Source of the DNA: Lentzea kentuckyensis
Lineage (GTDB): Bacteria; Actinomycetota; Actinomycetes; Mycobacteriales; Pseudonocardiaceae
NCBI RefSeq assembly: GCF_002150765.1
Contig: NZ_MUYM01000066.1
Location: 1-42,935, forward strand
DNA: 42,935 bases
Reading direction: 5' to 3'
The notes beneath the pieces were generated by a model. It saw nothing but the letters and a program-made list of their open reading frames with translations. It was not told where the DNA came from and made no database searches. The translations under genes were made by a program, and so were the position numbers. The stretch's first letter is position 1, and each line of letters starts with the position of its first letter. Positions 33,464 through 41,957 of this stretch are shown piece by piece.

Positions 33464-34426
33464 GTGACAACCGTGCAAGACTCCAGCGCCCATGTCGTGC
33501 GTGGACCTGCCACCACGGCGCCTCCGCCCACAGTCCGGCGGCGCACCGGCCCTGCCTCGCGCCGCAACGACACGTGGGTCGCGTGGCTGCTCGTCGCGCC
33601 CGCCATCCTCGGGTTCGGCGTGTTCTTCGCCTACCCGATGCTGCGCGGCGTCTACCTCAGCTTCACCGAGTTCCACATCCTCACCCCACCGGTGTTCACC
33701 GGGCTCCAGAACATCCAGGAACTCGTCGACGACGGCCGGTTCTGGCACTCGCTCGGCGTCACGGCGTACTTCGTGGTGCTGACCGTGATTCTCGGCGTCG
33801 GCATCTCACTGATCACCGCGGTCGTGTTGCACCGCCTGGGGGTCAACACGACCGTGCGCGGGCTGATGATCCTGCCGTTCCTCATCTCCGGCGTCGTCAC
33901 GGCGCTGGTGTGGACGTGGATGCTCGACCCGCAGCTCGGCATCGTGAACCAGCTGATCACCTGGGTCACCGGCGAACCGATCATGTTCTTCGGTTCCGAC
34001 GCCTGGGCGGTGCCGACGCTGGCCGCGCTGAACGTGTGGAAGTCCATGGGCTACAACGCGGTTCTCATCTTCGCGGGCCTGCAGACCATCCCCGCGTCGA
34101 TCTACGAGGCCGGCCGGATCGACGGCGCGTCCGAGTGGCAGATGTTCCGCTCGCTCACCCTGCCGTTGCTGCGGCCGATCCTGGTGATGGTCGTGATCCT
34201 CAACGTGATCAGCGCGACCCAGGTCTTCGACATCGTCCAGGTCAGCACCAAGGGCGGTCCGGCGGACGCCTCGCTGGTGCTGCAGATGTACATCTACGAC
34301 AAGGCGTTCGGCCAGTTCGACTTCGGCTACGCCGCCACCATGTCGCTCGCCCTGTTCCTGCTGCTCGTCGCGGTGACCTTCACGCAGCTGCGGATGGCTC
34401 GTGCGGGCGAGTCGGACACGAACTGA
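33464..34426 (+). CDS. CUT1-type ABC sugar transporter permease (MalF-like)
   Basis: This protein of about 320 residues starts at GTG 33464, 7 bases after GGAGG (GTG 33461 is an alternative). A 35-residue basic cytoplasmic tail is followed by six membrane segments. The permease EAA loop is YEAGRIDGASEWQMFRSLTLP, the contact for the ATPase subunit. The protein pairs with the next gene to form the membrane channel for oligosaccharides delivered by the lipoprotein at 38370. No ATP-binding subunit is coded in the operon; actinomycetes often share one multi-purpose ATPase (MsiK type) among CUT1 systems. Confidence 0.93.
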   Translation: MTTVQDSSAHVVRGPATTAPPPTVRRRTGPASRRNDTWVAWLLVAPAILGFGVFFAYPMLRGVYLSFTEFHILTPPVFTGLQNIQELVDDGRFWHSLGVTAYFVVLTVILGVGISLITAVVLHRLGVNTTVRGLMILPFLISGVVTALVWTWMLDPQLGIVNQLITWVTGEPIMFFGSDAWAVPTLAALNVWKSMGYNAVLIFAGLQTIPASIYEAGRIDGASEWQMFRSLTLPLLRPILVMVVILNVISATQVFDIVQVSTKGGPADASLVLQMYIYDKAFGQFDFGYAATMSLALFLLLVAVTFTQLRMARAGESDTN

Positions 34427-34436
34427 GGAGGCGCCG

Positions 34437-35318
34437 GTGACTCTCTCGATGAAGCTCGGCAGGGGTGTGGCGTGGGGCTACCTCGTCGTCGTCCTGCTGG
34501 TCACGATCTTTCCGTTCTACTGGATCCTGCGGACCGCGCTGTCCAACAACTTCGCGATGTCCACCGACCCGTCCTCGTTGCTGCCGGTGCACTTCACGTG
34601 GGGCCCGTTCCAACGCGCCCTCGGTCTCGCCACCCCGGCCGAGGCGGCCGCGGAGGGCGGTTCGGGCGCGAAGATCGACCTCGCTCTGGCTGTGTGGAAT
34701 TCCATTGTGTACGCGGGGCTTCTGACTTTGTGCACGGTCGTGTTCTCGGCGTTGGCCGCTTATGCGTTCGCGCGCTTGCAGTGGAAGGGCCGGGACGTCG
34801 TCTTCTCCGTGCTGCTCACCGCGCTGATGGTGCCGTCGGTGTTCACGCTGCTGCCGAACTTCGTGCTGATGAAGGACCTGGGGCTGCTGAACACCTTCGG
34901 CGGCATGATCCTGCCGGGCGCGTTCTTCTCCGCGTTCAACATCTTCTTCCTGCGGCAGTTCATGCTGGGCTTGAGCAACGAGGTCGAGGAGGCCGCGATC
35001 ATCGACGGCGCCGGCCCGTTGCGGGTGTGCTTCCGAATAGTGCTGCCGATGAGCATCGCGCCGATGGCGACTCTGACGCTGCTGACGTTCATCACCACCT
35101 GGAACGACTACTTCTGGCCGTTGCTCGTCACCAACGACGAGTCGGTCCGCCCGCTCACCCTCGCGCTCGCGGTGTTCAAGCAGTCCTCACCGCAGGCGTC
35201 GCTGGACTGGGCAGGCCTGATGGCGGCGACGCTGGTCGCGGCGCTGCCCATGTTGCTGCTGTTCCTCGTCTTCGGGCGGCGGCTGGTCAACTCCATCGGC
35301 TTCACGGGGATCAAGTGA
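34437..35318 (+). CDS. CUT1-type ABC sugar transporter permease (MalG-like)
   Basis: This 293-residue protein starts at GTG 34437, 5 bases after GAGGAGG. The start codon follows the stop of the first permease by 10 bases. It has six membrane segments and the EAA loop EEAAIIDGAGPLRVCFRIVLP. The C-terminal VNSIGFTGIK is typical of MalG-like subunits. It forms a heterodimer with the MalF-like protein. Its stop overlaps the GTG start of the GH95 gene (GTGA), which shows that transport and intracellular hydrolysis are translated together. Confidence 0.93.
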   Translation: MTLSMKLGRGVAWGYLVVVLLVTIFPFYWILRTALSNNFAMSTDPSSLLPVHFTWGPFQRALGLATPAEAAAEGGSGAKIDLALAVWNSIVYAGLLTLCTVVFSALAAYAFARLQWKGRDVVFSVLLTALMVPSVFTLLPNFVLMKDLGLLNTFGGMILPGAFFSAFNIFFLRQFMLGLSNEVEEAAIIDGAGPLRVCFRIVLPMSIAPMATLTLLTFITTWNDYFWPLLVTNDESVRPLTLALAVFKQSSPQASLDWAGLMAATLVAALPMLLLFLVFGRRLVNSIGFTGIK

Positions 35319-37474
35319 GACTGCACTGGCCTGCGGCGGCAGGGGAGTGGACCGAGGCGTTGCCCGTCGGCAACGGCCGCCTCGGGGGGATGGTGTTCGG
35401 CGGGGCCGGGCGGTCCCGCGTGCAGGTCAACGACGCGACCGTGTGGTCGGGTACCGCGGCCGGGCCCGCTCGTGCCCTGGCCGAGGTGGTGGCCGGTGGG
35501 GCCGGCCCGGAGCGGCTGGCGCAGGTACGTGCGGCGATCTTCGGCGGTGACCTGGAACGGGCGACCGAGCTGCTGATGTCGTTCGAAGGCCCGTACAGCC
35601 AGACGTTCCTGCCGTACGTGGACCTGTGGATCACGCTGCCCGAGGGCGAGTCGCACGGCCGGACGCTGGACCTGACCACGGGCGTGGTCACCGAGCGGCT
35701 CACGATCGGTGGCGCGGACGTCGTCCGGCGGGTGTGGACGTCGGAAACCGCGCTGTGCGTGGAGATCATCGGCGCGGTCCCGGTGGATGTCGAGCTGACC
35801 ACGCCACTGCGCGAGGTGTCGCGGGACGGCCTCAACCTGGTGATCGAGATCCCCGTCGACTCGGCGCCGCGGCACGAACCCCAGGTCGAGGCACCGGTCT
35901 ACGGCGCGGGCGAGCGCGGCGTGGTGACCGTGCAGGTCGATGAGGGAGACCGCTGGTTGCTCGCGCTCACCAGCTCCACGACGACGGAATCGTTGTGGAC
36001 CGGCAAGCGCCGCGGCAACCACATGACGCTGATGGACGCGTGCGAAGTGCGGTTCGGCGACCTCCCGGACGTCGTCGACGTGCCCGAGCTGTTGTCCGGC
36101 GAGGACGAGCAGCTCATCGCCTCGGTGCTGTTCGCGTTCGGTCGCTACCTGCTGGTCTCGTCGTCCCGGCCCGGTGCGCCGCCGGCGAACCTGCAGGGCA
36201 TCTGGAACGGCGACCTGCGCCCCGCCTGGTCGTCGAACTACACGATCAACATCAACACCCAGATGAACTACTGGGCGGCCGAGGTCACCGGACTCGCCGA
36301 GTGCCACGAACCGTTGCTGGAGCTGCTGGAGAAGCTCGCGGTGACCGGCGCCGGCGTGGCACGGGAGCTGTACGGGGCGCGGGGCTGGGTGGCGCACCAC
36401 AACACCGACGCGTGGGGCTGGGTGCTGGCGGTCGGCATGGGCCACGGCGCGGTGTCGTGGGCGCTCTGGCAGATGGGCGGGGCCTGGCTGGTCCAGCACG
36501 CCTGGGACCACTACGACTTCGCCCGCACCTGGTCCACTTTGGAGCGTGCGTGGCCGTTGCTGCGCGGCTGCTCCGAGTTCCTGCTGGACTGGCTGGTCGA
36601 GGGCCCGGACGGTTACCTCGACACATGTCCGTCGACCTCCCCGGAGAACTGGTTCCTCGTCGACGGCGAGCCGCAGGCGTTGTCCTGGTCCGTGACGATG
36701 GACGTGACGCTGATCCGGGCCGTGTTCGAACGGACGCTGGCGCTGGCCCTGGCGTCCGGCCGGGCCGATCCGGTGGTCGCGGAGATCACCGCCGCGCTGC
36801 CGCGGCTGCGCCCGTTCCCGGTGCTGGACGACGGACGGCTGGGCGAGTGGGTCTCCGACCTGCCGGAGGAAGACCCCAGGCACCGGCACATGTCGCACCT
36901 GGTGTCGGTGTACCCGCTCGGCCAGATCGTCGCCGGCACCCCGCTCGGTGACGCCGCGGTGGCGACGCTGGACCGGCGTGGCAACGGCGCGATGGGCTGG
37001 TCGTGGGCCTGGAAGATGGCGTTGCGCGCCCGGATGGCCGACGGCGAGACCGTGCGGTCACTGCTGTCCGAGGCCTCGCAGGCGTTCACCGGCGACCGGC
37101 ACCGCGACGCGCCGTTCGACGGCTCGGAGTGGGGTGGTCTGCTGCCGAACCTGTTCAGCACGCATCCGCCGTTCCAGATCGACGGCAACTACGGCTTCAC
37201 GGCGGCTTTGGCGGAAGTCGTGGTGCAGAGCCACACCGGCGTGATCGACGTCCTGCCCGCCCTGCCCTCCGGCTGGACGCGTGGTTCGGCGCGCGGGCTT
37301 CGGTGCCGCGGCGGGCTCGCGGTGGACGTTTCGTGGGACGACGGCGAGGTTTTCGTGCGGCTGCGGCGGTTGTCCGGTGACGCCACGGAGGTCGTGCCGG
37401 TGAGCATCGGCGGCGAGGTCACCGAGGTCCTCGTGAGCGACGTCGTGGACGTGCGGGGGAGGATCTCGTGCTGA
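35315..37474 (+). CDS. GH95 alpha-L-fucosidase / alpha-L-galactosidase, cytoplasmic
   Basis: This 719-residue enzyme starts at GTG 35315. There is no signal peptide, so it works on imported oligosaccharides. GH95 signatures are all present: EALPVGNGRLGGMVFG, PANLQGIWNGDLRPAW, SSNYTININTQMNYW (Asn312 and Asn314), STSPENWF (Glu444), HRHMSHLVSVYPL, and FQIDGNYG (Asp623). These are the catalytic acid and the Asn/Asp base network known from Bifidobacterium AfcA. Thr310 sits where, as I recall, true fucosidases have His and an alpha-L-galactosidase has Thr. That would favour L-galactose over L-fucose. Activity on both is possible. Confidence 0.93.
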   Translation: MRLHWPAAAGEWTEALPVGNGRLGGMVFGGAGRSRVQVNDATVWSGTAAGPARALAEVVAGGAGPERLAQVRAAIFGGDLERATELLMSFEGPYSQTFLPYVDLWITLPEGESHGRTLDLTTGVVTERLTIGGADVVRRVWTSETALCVEIIGAVPVDVELTTPLREVSRDGLNLVIEIPVDSAPRHEPQVEAPVYGAGERGVVTVQVDEGDRWLLALTSSTTTESLWTGKRRGNHMTLMDACEVRFGDLPDVVDVPELLSGEDEQLIASVLFAFGRYLLVSSSRPGAPPANLQGIWNGDLRPAWSSNYTININTQMNYWAAEVTGLAECHEPLLELLEKLAVTGAGVARELYGARGWVAHHNTDAWGWVLAVGMGHGAVSWALWQMGGAWLVQHAWDHYDFARTWSTLERAWPLLRGCSEFLLDWLVEGPDGYLDTCPSTSPENWFLVDGEPQALSWSVTMDVTLIRAVFERTLALALASGRADPVVAEITAALPRLRPFPVLDDGRLGEWVSDLPEEDPRHRHMSHLVSVYPLGQIVAGTPLGDAAVATLDRRGNGAMGWSWAWKMALRARMADGETVRSLLSEASQAFTGDRHRDAPFDGSEWGGLLPNLFSTHPPFQIDGNYGFTAALAEVVVQSHTGVIDVLPALPSGWTRGSARGLRCRGGLAVDVSWDDGEVFVRLRRLSGDATEVVPVSIGGEVTEVLVSDVVDVRGRISC

Positions 37475-38373
37475 CGGACCTGGGCCTGGACGCGCTGTGG
37501 GAGTACCGCAGTTCCTACGTTCGGCCGGACGACTTCGACTCGTTCTGGGACTCGACCCTGGCCGAGGCGCGTTCGTGCGAGCTGAAGGTCGAGGCGGTGC
37601 CGGTTTCCACACCGTTGCGGACTCTCGACGTCCACGACGTGACGTTCTCGGGTTTCGGTGGCGACCGGATCCGGGCGTGGCTGCGGACTCCGCGCGGCTC
37701 GACGGGCCTGCCCGCTGTGGTGCAGTACCACGGTTATGGCGGCAACCGGGGGAGCGCGGTCGAGAACCTGACCTGGGCCAGCGCGGGATTCGCGCACCTG
37801 CAGGTCGAAGTGCGCGACCAACGTGGCGGTGCGGGGTTCATGACCCGTGGGATCGGCGACCGCTCCACCTACTTCTACCGGCGCGTGTTCGTTGACGCCG
37901 TACGGGCGGTCGATGCCGTGCGCGCGCTGGGTTCTCCGGACGTCGCCGTGATCGGCAACAGTCAGGGCGGCGGGATCGCGCTGGCCGTCGCGGGTCTGGT
38001 GCCCGACCTGGCCGCGGTGCACACCCAGGCACCGTTCCTGTGCGACTTCCGCCGGGCGTTGAACGTCTGCGGCCGCCCGCCCTACACCGAACTGACCACC
38101 TACATCGCCGAGAACCGGCGTTCCGACATCTTCGGAGCACTGTCCTATTTCGACGGTGTCGGGTTCGCCGCTCGAGCCGTCGCCCCCGCCTGGTTCTCGA
38201 TCGGCCTGATGGACGACATCGTGCCGCCGTCCACCGTGTTCGGCGCCTACCACGCCTACGCCGGACCACGGCAGATCGCCGTCTGGGAGCACAGCGCCCA
38301 CGAGGCCGGCGGCTCCGACGACCTCGACATCGCACTCGACGCCTTCCGTTCCCGTCTACTGGAGAATCCATGA
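37468..38373 (+). CDS. CE7-type acetylesterase (acetyl xylan esterase / cephalosporin C deacetylase-like)
   Basis: This 301-residue alpha/beta-hydrolase starts at GTG 37468, overlapping the GH95 stop by 7 bases. Family marks include the opening DFDSFWDSTLAEA, YHGYGGNRGS, and the EVRDQRGGAG variant of the RGQ motif. The triad is Ser165 in IGNSQGGG, Asp249 in GLMDDIVPPST, and His278 in AHEAGG. CE7 enzymes remove acetyl groups from short xylo-oligosaccharides inside the cell. Lack of a signal peptide and the operon place it after import, where deacetylation would expose the sugar for GH95. The usual length is about 320 residues, so this is slightly short. Confidence 0.88.
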   Translation: MLTDLGLDALWEYRSSYVRPDDFDSFWDSTLAEARSCELKVEAVPVSTPLRTLDVHDVTFSGFGGDRIRAWLRTPRGSTGLPAVVQYHGYGGNRGSAVENLTWASAGFAHLQVEVRDQRGGAGFMTRGIGDRSTYFYRRVFVDAVRAVDAVRALGSPDVAVIGNSQGGGIALAVAGLVPDLAAVHTQAPFLCDFRRALNVCGRPPYTELTTYIAENRRSDIFGALSYFDGVGFAARAVAPAWFSIGLMDDIVPPSTVFGAYHAYAGPRQIAVWEHSAHEAGGSDDLDIALDAFRSRLLENP

Positions 38374-39710
38374 AAATCGCCGCCTTGGCAGCTGTGACAG
38401 CGCTCGTGGTCGCGGGCTGTTCGTCGGGTTCCGACTCCGCCTCAGGCAACACCGTGAACTGGTGGACCTGGGACGACAAACAGGCAGTCGCCTACGGCGA
38501 GTGCGAGAAGGCGTTCGAGGCCGCCAATCCCGGCACGGACGTGAAGATCACCCGCTACAACGTCGACGACTACTTCACCAAGCTCACCGCCGGTTTCGTG
38601 GCCGGCACCGCACCCGACGCGTTCCAGAACTCCGTGCAGTTCCTCCAGGCCTACGCCTCGCAGCACCAGCTGATGCCGATGGACGACCTGATCGCCAAGT
38701 CCTCTCTGGACCTGAAGAAGTACTCGGTCGGCGTCGACACCTGGAAGTTCACCGACGGCAAGCAGTACGCGCTGCCGCTGGACTGGGCCGCGGCCGGCGT
38801 CTACTACAGCAAGGACGCGCTGACCAAGGCGGGCATCGCCGAGGCCGACGTCGCCAGGATGACGTGGAACCCCGACGACGGCGGCACCTTCGAGAAGATC
38901 GTGGCCCGGTTGACGATCGACAAGAACGGCAGGCGCGGCGACGAGCCCGGTTTCGACAGGAACGCCGTCGCCACCTACGGCGTCGGCGCGATCGCCGGCC
39001 GCAGCTTCATCGGCGAGACCACGTGGGCCCCGCTCGTCTCGACGCTCGGCTGGAAGATGGGCGACAGGGACCAGTGGCCCACCAGGTTCAACTTCACCGA
39101 CCCCCGCTTCGTGAAGACGATGAAGTGGGTGACCTCGCTGACCGACCGGGGCTTCTCCCCGAAGATCAACACCTTCACCACCGGCAACCAGTCGACCATC
39201 TCCGACATCGACCTGGTCGGCTCCGGCAAGACCGCGATGACCCTCGGCGGCTCCTGGTCCGCGCCGTCGTTCGGCAAGATCCCCGGCGTGCCGGTGGGCA
39301 TCGCGCCCACGCCGCTCGGTCCGGGCGGCAAGCGTTCGGTGCTTTCCAACTCGAACGGCAACAACATCTGGGCCGGCACTCACAACCCGGATCTGACCTG
39401 GAAGTGGGTCAGCTACCTGGGCAGCGAGGAGTGCCAGACCAGGGCGGGCGCCACCGGCACGTTCTTCCCGTCGATTCCAGCCTCCATGGACAACACCGTG
39501 ACCTCGATGAAGTCGCAGGGTGTGGACCTCTCGGTGTTCAACCAGTACGTGAAGGACGGCGTCCTCTACCCGTCCACCGCCTACGCGAACGGCTCGGCGG
39601 TGCAGTCCGCCGAACAGCCGCTGTTCGAGGCCTACTTCGGCGGACAGCGCTCGGATGACGTGTTCGCGGAGATGGAACGCGTGTCACAGGAGATACTGGC
39701 CAAGAACTGA
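38370..39710 (+). CDS. Extracellular sugar-binding lipoprotein of the ABC transporter
   Basis: This 446-residue solute-binding protein starts at ATG 38370, overlapping the esterase stop (ATGA) and with GGAGA upstream. The lipobox VVAGC places lipidated Cys17 at the outer face of the membrane. The remainder is the two-lobed fold of the CUT1 oligosaccharide-binding family: WWTWDD, YNVDDYFTKLTAGFVAGTAPDAF, LPLDWAAAGVYYSKDALTKAG, and GGSWSAP. Aromatic residues (WWTW, WKF) suit sugar stacking. It should bind the products released by GH27 and hand them to the two permeases. Confidence 0.93.
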   Translation: MKIAALAAVTALVVAGCSSGSDSASGNTVNWWTWDDKQAVAYGECEKAFEAANPGTDVKITRYNVDDYFTKLTAGFVAGTAPDAFQNSVQFLQAYASQHQLMPMDDLIAKSSLDLKKYSVGVDTWKFTDGKQYALPLDWAAAGVYYSKDALTKAGIAEADVARMTWNPDDGGTFEKIVARLTIDKNGRRGDEPGFDRNAVATYGVGAIAGRSFIGETTWAPLVSTLGWKMGDRDQWPTRFNFTDPRFVKTMKWVTSLTDRGFSPKINTFTTGNQSTISDIDLVGSGKTAMTLGGSWSAPSFGKIPGVPVGIAPTPLGPGGKRSVLSNSNGNNIWAGTHNPDLTWKWVSYLGSEECQTRAGATGTFFPSIPASMDNTVTSMKSQGVDLSVFNQYVKDGVLYPSTAYANGSAVQSAEQPLFEAYFGGQRSDDVFAEMERVSQEILAKN

Positions 39711-39724
39711 CGGGAGCCTCAGGA

Positions 39725-40381
39725 GTGGTGTTGCGGATACCGACCAGGCGCGTGCTCGCGGATGACGTCTACGAGCAGATCCGCGCGCTGATCATGAGCG
39801 ACGGCATGGAACCGGGTGCCCGCGTCAACATCGACGAGATCGCCCGGCAGCTCGACGTGTCCCCAACCCCGGTCCGCGAGGCCCTGGCCCGCCTGGAGTC
39901 CGAGGAACTGGTCAGCAGGCTCCCGTTGCGCGGCTACCGCGTGACGGATCTGCTGAACCGCAAACAGGTGGACGACCTGTACGCCCTGCGCCTGCTGCTG
40001 GAACCGCCGTCCGCGGCCCTGGCGGCAGCGCGCATGACGCCGGAGAACGTCGTGCAGATCGAGGAGGAGCTCGCCACCTGCCCGGCGGCTCCCGCGGACG
40101 ACGCCTATGACGACTACAAGAACCTGACCGCGCACGATCAGCGGCTGCACGAACTCATCCTGCGCATCGCCGGCAATGACGCGGTGTTGCAGTCGTTCGC
40201 CAAGACCCACTGCCATCTGCACCTGTTCCGGCTGAACTTCCAGCAGCCGTTCGGGGTGCAGACCATCACCGAGCACCGGGCGATCGTGGACGCGCTGGTC
40301 GCCAGGGACGAGACGGCGGCGAGCGCGGCGATGACGGCGCACCTGGAGGTGGCGCGGGCCCGGCTGCTGGACCGGATGTAG
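39725..40381 (+). CDS. GntR/FCD-family transcriptional regulator
   Basis: This 218-residue regulator starts at GTG 39725; GTG 39728 and TTG 39731 are also possible, and AGGAG overlaps the first of these. The winged helix-turn-helix lies at about 10-75 (DDVYEQIRALIMSDGMEPG, EIARQLDVSPTPVREALARL). The FCD ligand domain (about 80-210) has the His pattern of metal- and sugar acid-binding members: HDQRLHELI, HCHLHLFR, TEHRAIVDAL, MTAHLEVAR. It follows the transporter gene by 14 bases and is the last gene of the operon. It probably binds the palindrome at 30351-30362 and represses its own operon until a pathway intermediate binds. Confidence 0.93.
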   Translation: MVLRIPTRRVLADDVYEQIRALIMSDGMEPGARVNIDEIARQLDVSPTPVREALARLESEELVSRLPLRGYRVTDLLNRKQVDDLYALRLLLEPPSAALAAARMTPENVVQIEEELATCPAAPADDAYDDYKNLTAHDQRLHELILRIAGNDAVLQSFAKTHCHLHLFRLNFQQPFGVQTITEHRAIVDALVARDETAASAAMTAHLEVARARLLDRM

Positions 40382-40392
40382 CCGGGCCCGCG
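40353..40392. terminator. Bidirectional hairpin terminator
   Basis: CGCGGGCCCGGC (40353-40364) pairs perfectly with GCCGGGCCCGCG (40381-40392) across 16 bases. The left arm is inside the end of the gntR gene. On the minus strand the hairpin begins 18 bases after the stop of the DUF4185-like gene. It can end both convergent transcripts. Confidence 0.75.
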
Positions 40393-40410
40393 TTCGTGCC
40401 AGTGGAAACG

Positions 40411-41931
40411 CTATTCGAGGACCACGTCGTCGACCTGGATCCAGAAGTCCTGTCCGGAGACCGACCACCCGCCGATGAAGACCTCCAGGTCCGCGTCCGC
40501 GCCCGCGGTGAACTCGACGCTCAGCTGGGTGTAGTCCTGAAGATGGCCGAACTGCCGCTCCACCACGACCCCCTGGGCGAAGGGGCGCCGGGCGCCGAAG
40601 TACCCGGCCGAGTTCGTGTCGGAGCTGCGCACCCAGGCCGTGAGCCGGTACCGCCTGCCCGGCTGCACGACCACCGACTGGAACAGGTCGTTCCACCCGG
40701 AGTTGTGCCGGACCCAGCCGTTGTTCGTGCCCGTGTGCGACTGCCCGCCGTAGTCGATCCCACCTCGGCCGTTGATCCGCCACGGAGCTGGGCCCGCGCC
40801 CGCCGGCCGGTTCTCGAATCCGCCGTCCTGCAACAGGTTCGACTCCACCGCGACGTCGCCGAGCCGCAGCCGCATCAGCCGCACGTGGTACGGCGTCCAC
40901 TGCGACATCGCGAAGTACAGCTCGGGGCCGTTGGCGCTGTCCGGGTGCAGATAGGACCCGTACAGACCCGGATAGTCGTTGTCGTGGGCCACCACCTGGC
41001 CGCCGGTCCACGGCCCAGTGGGTGCGGTGGCGGTGCGCAGCACGATGGCCCGCCGGCCCAGGTCGAGGTGCAGCGCGACCCATCGGCCCAGATGACTGTT
41101 GTAGATGACCGACAGTTCACCGACCGGTCCGGAGATGACCGGCAGCGAGTCGTCCACCGCGCCGGTTCGCCACCCGGTGGCCGTCCAGTACTCGTACACG
41201 GAGGTGTCGAGGACGCGTGCCTCTGGCACGCGCGCGACGTGGGCGTTGGTGCCGACCCTGCCGTTCGGCGTGCCGAAGAGGTAGACGTACCCGTCCCGTT
41301 TGGCGAACGCCCCCAGTTGGAACCGCCCGCTCCCACCCGCGTTCTGCCAGCGGGCGGACGCGGACTTGACCCAGGTCTGGCCGCCGTCGTCGGAGTAGGC
41401 GAGGCCCGCGTAGTTGGTCTGCCACCGCCCTTCGCCGGGTCCCCACTGGCGCACCGACATGTAGTGCAGGTAGTCCCGTGAGCCGACGCTGACGCCCGCG
41501 GTGGGGATCACGGTCACCTCCGGCACGGCGGGGTCGCGCGGCAGGATCTGCTTCGCGTGGCCGGGCCGGTCGGTGACCATGGAGTCGATGCGCATGCCGT
41601 CGGCGAGGTTGGTGTCGCCGGAGTGGGCCAGCGTGTTGAACCGCCAGTCCGCCGGACCTCCCGCGCCCGGACCCGTCCAGTCCGCGCCGTAGGTGTCGCC
41701 GAAAGCGGTCGCCACCCGCCCGCGGCTGTCCCGCCACATGATTCCCAGGTCGGTGGCATGGACGGTGAAGCGGCCACTGGTGTCGTTGATGTCGCCCGCG
41801 CCCTTGCCCGCCACCAGGGCCACTGGCTGGGCGAGGGAGAACGCGGTGGTGGCCGGCTCGGATCGGGCCGGCGTGGCCGGCACGGTGGTGATCAGCATGA
41901 TCGCCGCGACGAGTGCGGTGGATCGGAACAT
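40411..41931 (-). CDS. Secreted DUF4185-like protein with C-terminal carbohydrate-binding-like module
   Basis: This 506-residue protein starts at ATG 41931, with AAGGAG upstream. A signal peptide runs to about residue 25 (TPARSEP). Residues 30-350 resemble the DUF4185 family, a five-bladed propeller-like fold related to glycosidases: VTDRPGHAKQILPRD, AYSDDGGQTWVKS, LFGTPNGRVG, VYEYWTATGW, and ELYFAMSQWTPY. A jelly-roll module of about 150 residues follows (NLLQDGGFENR to WIQVDDVVLE), similar to CenC-type carbohydrate-binding modules. It probably acts on or binds an outside glycan; no catalytic residue is assigned. It follows the small Cys-rich gene by 26 bases in the same operon. Confidence 0.82.
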   Translation of the reverse strand: MFRSTALVAAIMLITTVPATPARSEPATTAFSLAQPVALVAGKGAGDINDTSGRFTVHATDLGIMWRDSRGRVATAFGDTYGADWTGPGAGGPADWRFNTLAHSGDTNLADGMRIDSMVTDRPGHAKQILPRDPAVPEVTVIPTAGVSVGSRDYLHYMSVRQWGPGEGRWQTNYAGLAYSDDGGQTWVKSASARWQNAGGSGRFQLGAFAKRDGYVYLFGTPNGRVGTNAHVARVPEARVLDTSVYEYWTATGWRTGAVDDSLPVISGPVGELSVIYNSHLGRWVALHLDLGRRAIVLRTATAPTGPWTGGQVVAHDNDYPGLYGSYLHPDSANGPELYFAMSQWTPYHVRLMRLRLGDVAVESNLLQDGGFENRPAGAGPAPWRINGRGGIDYGGQSHTGTNNGWVRHNSGWNDLFQSVVVQPGRRYRLTAWVRSSDTNSAGYFGARRPFAQGVVVERQFGHLQDYTQLSVEFTAGADADLEVFIGGWSVSGQDFWIQVDDVVLE

Positions 41932-41957
41932 GCGTGCTCCTTCCGGGGCGCCGGCGA

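Noticed and set aside
31537..33606. A 689-residue minus-strand open frame opposite GH27
   Set aside because: Composition is typical of an antisense shadow; the plus strand encodes an intact GH27 enzyme with catalytic residues.
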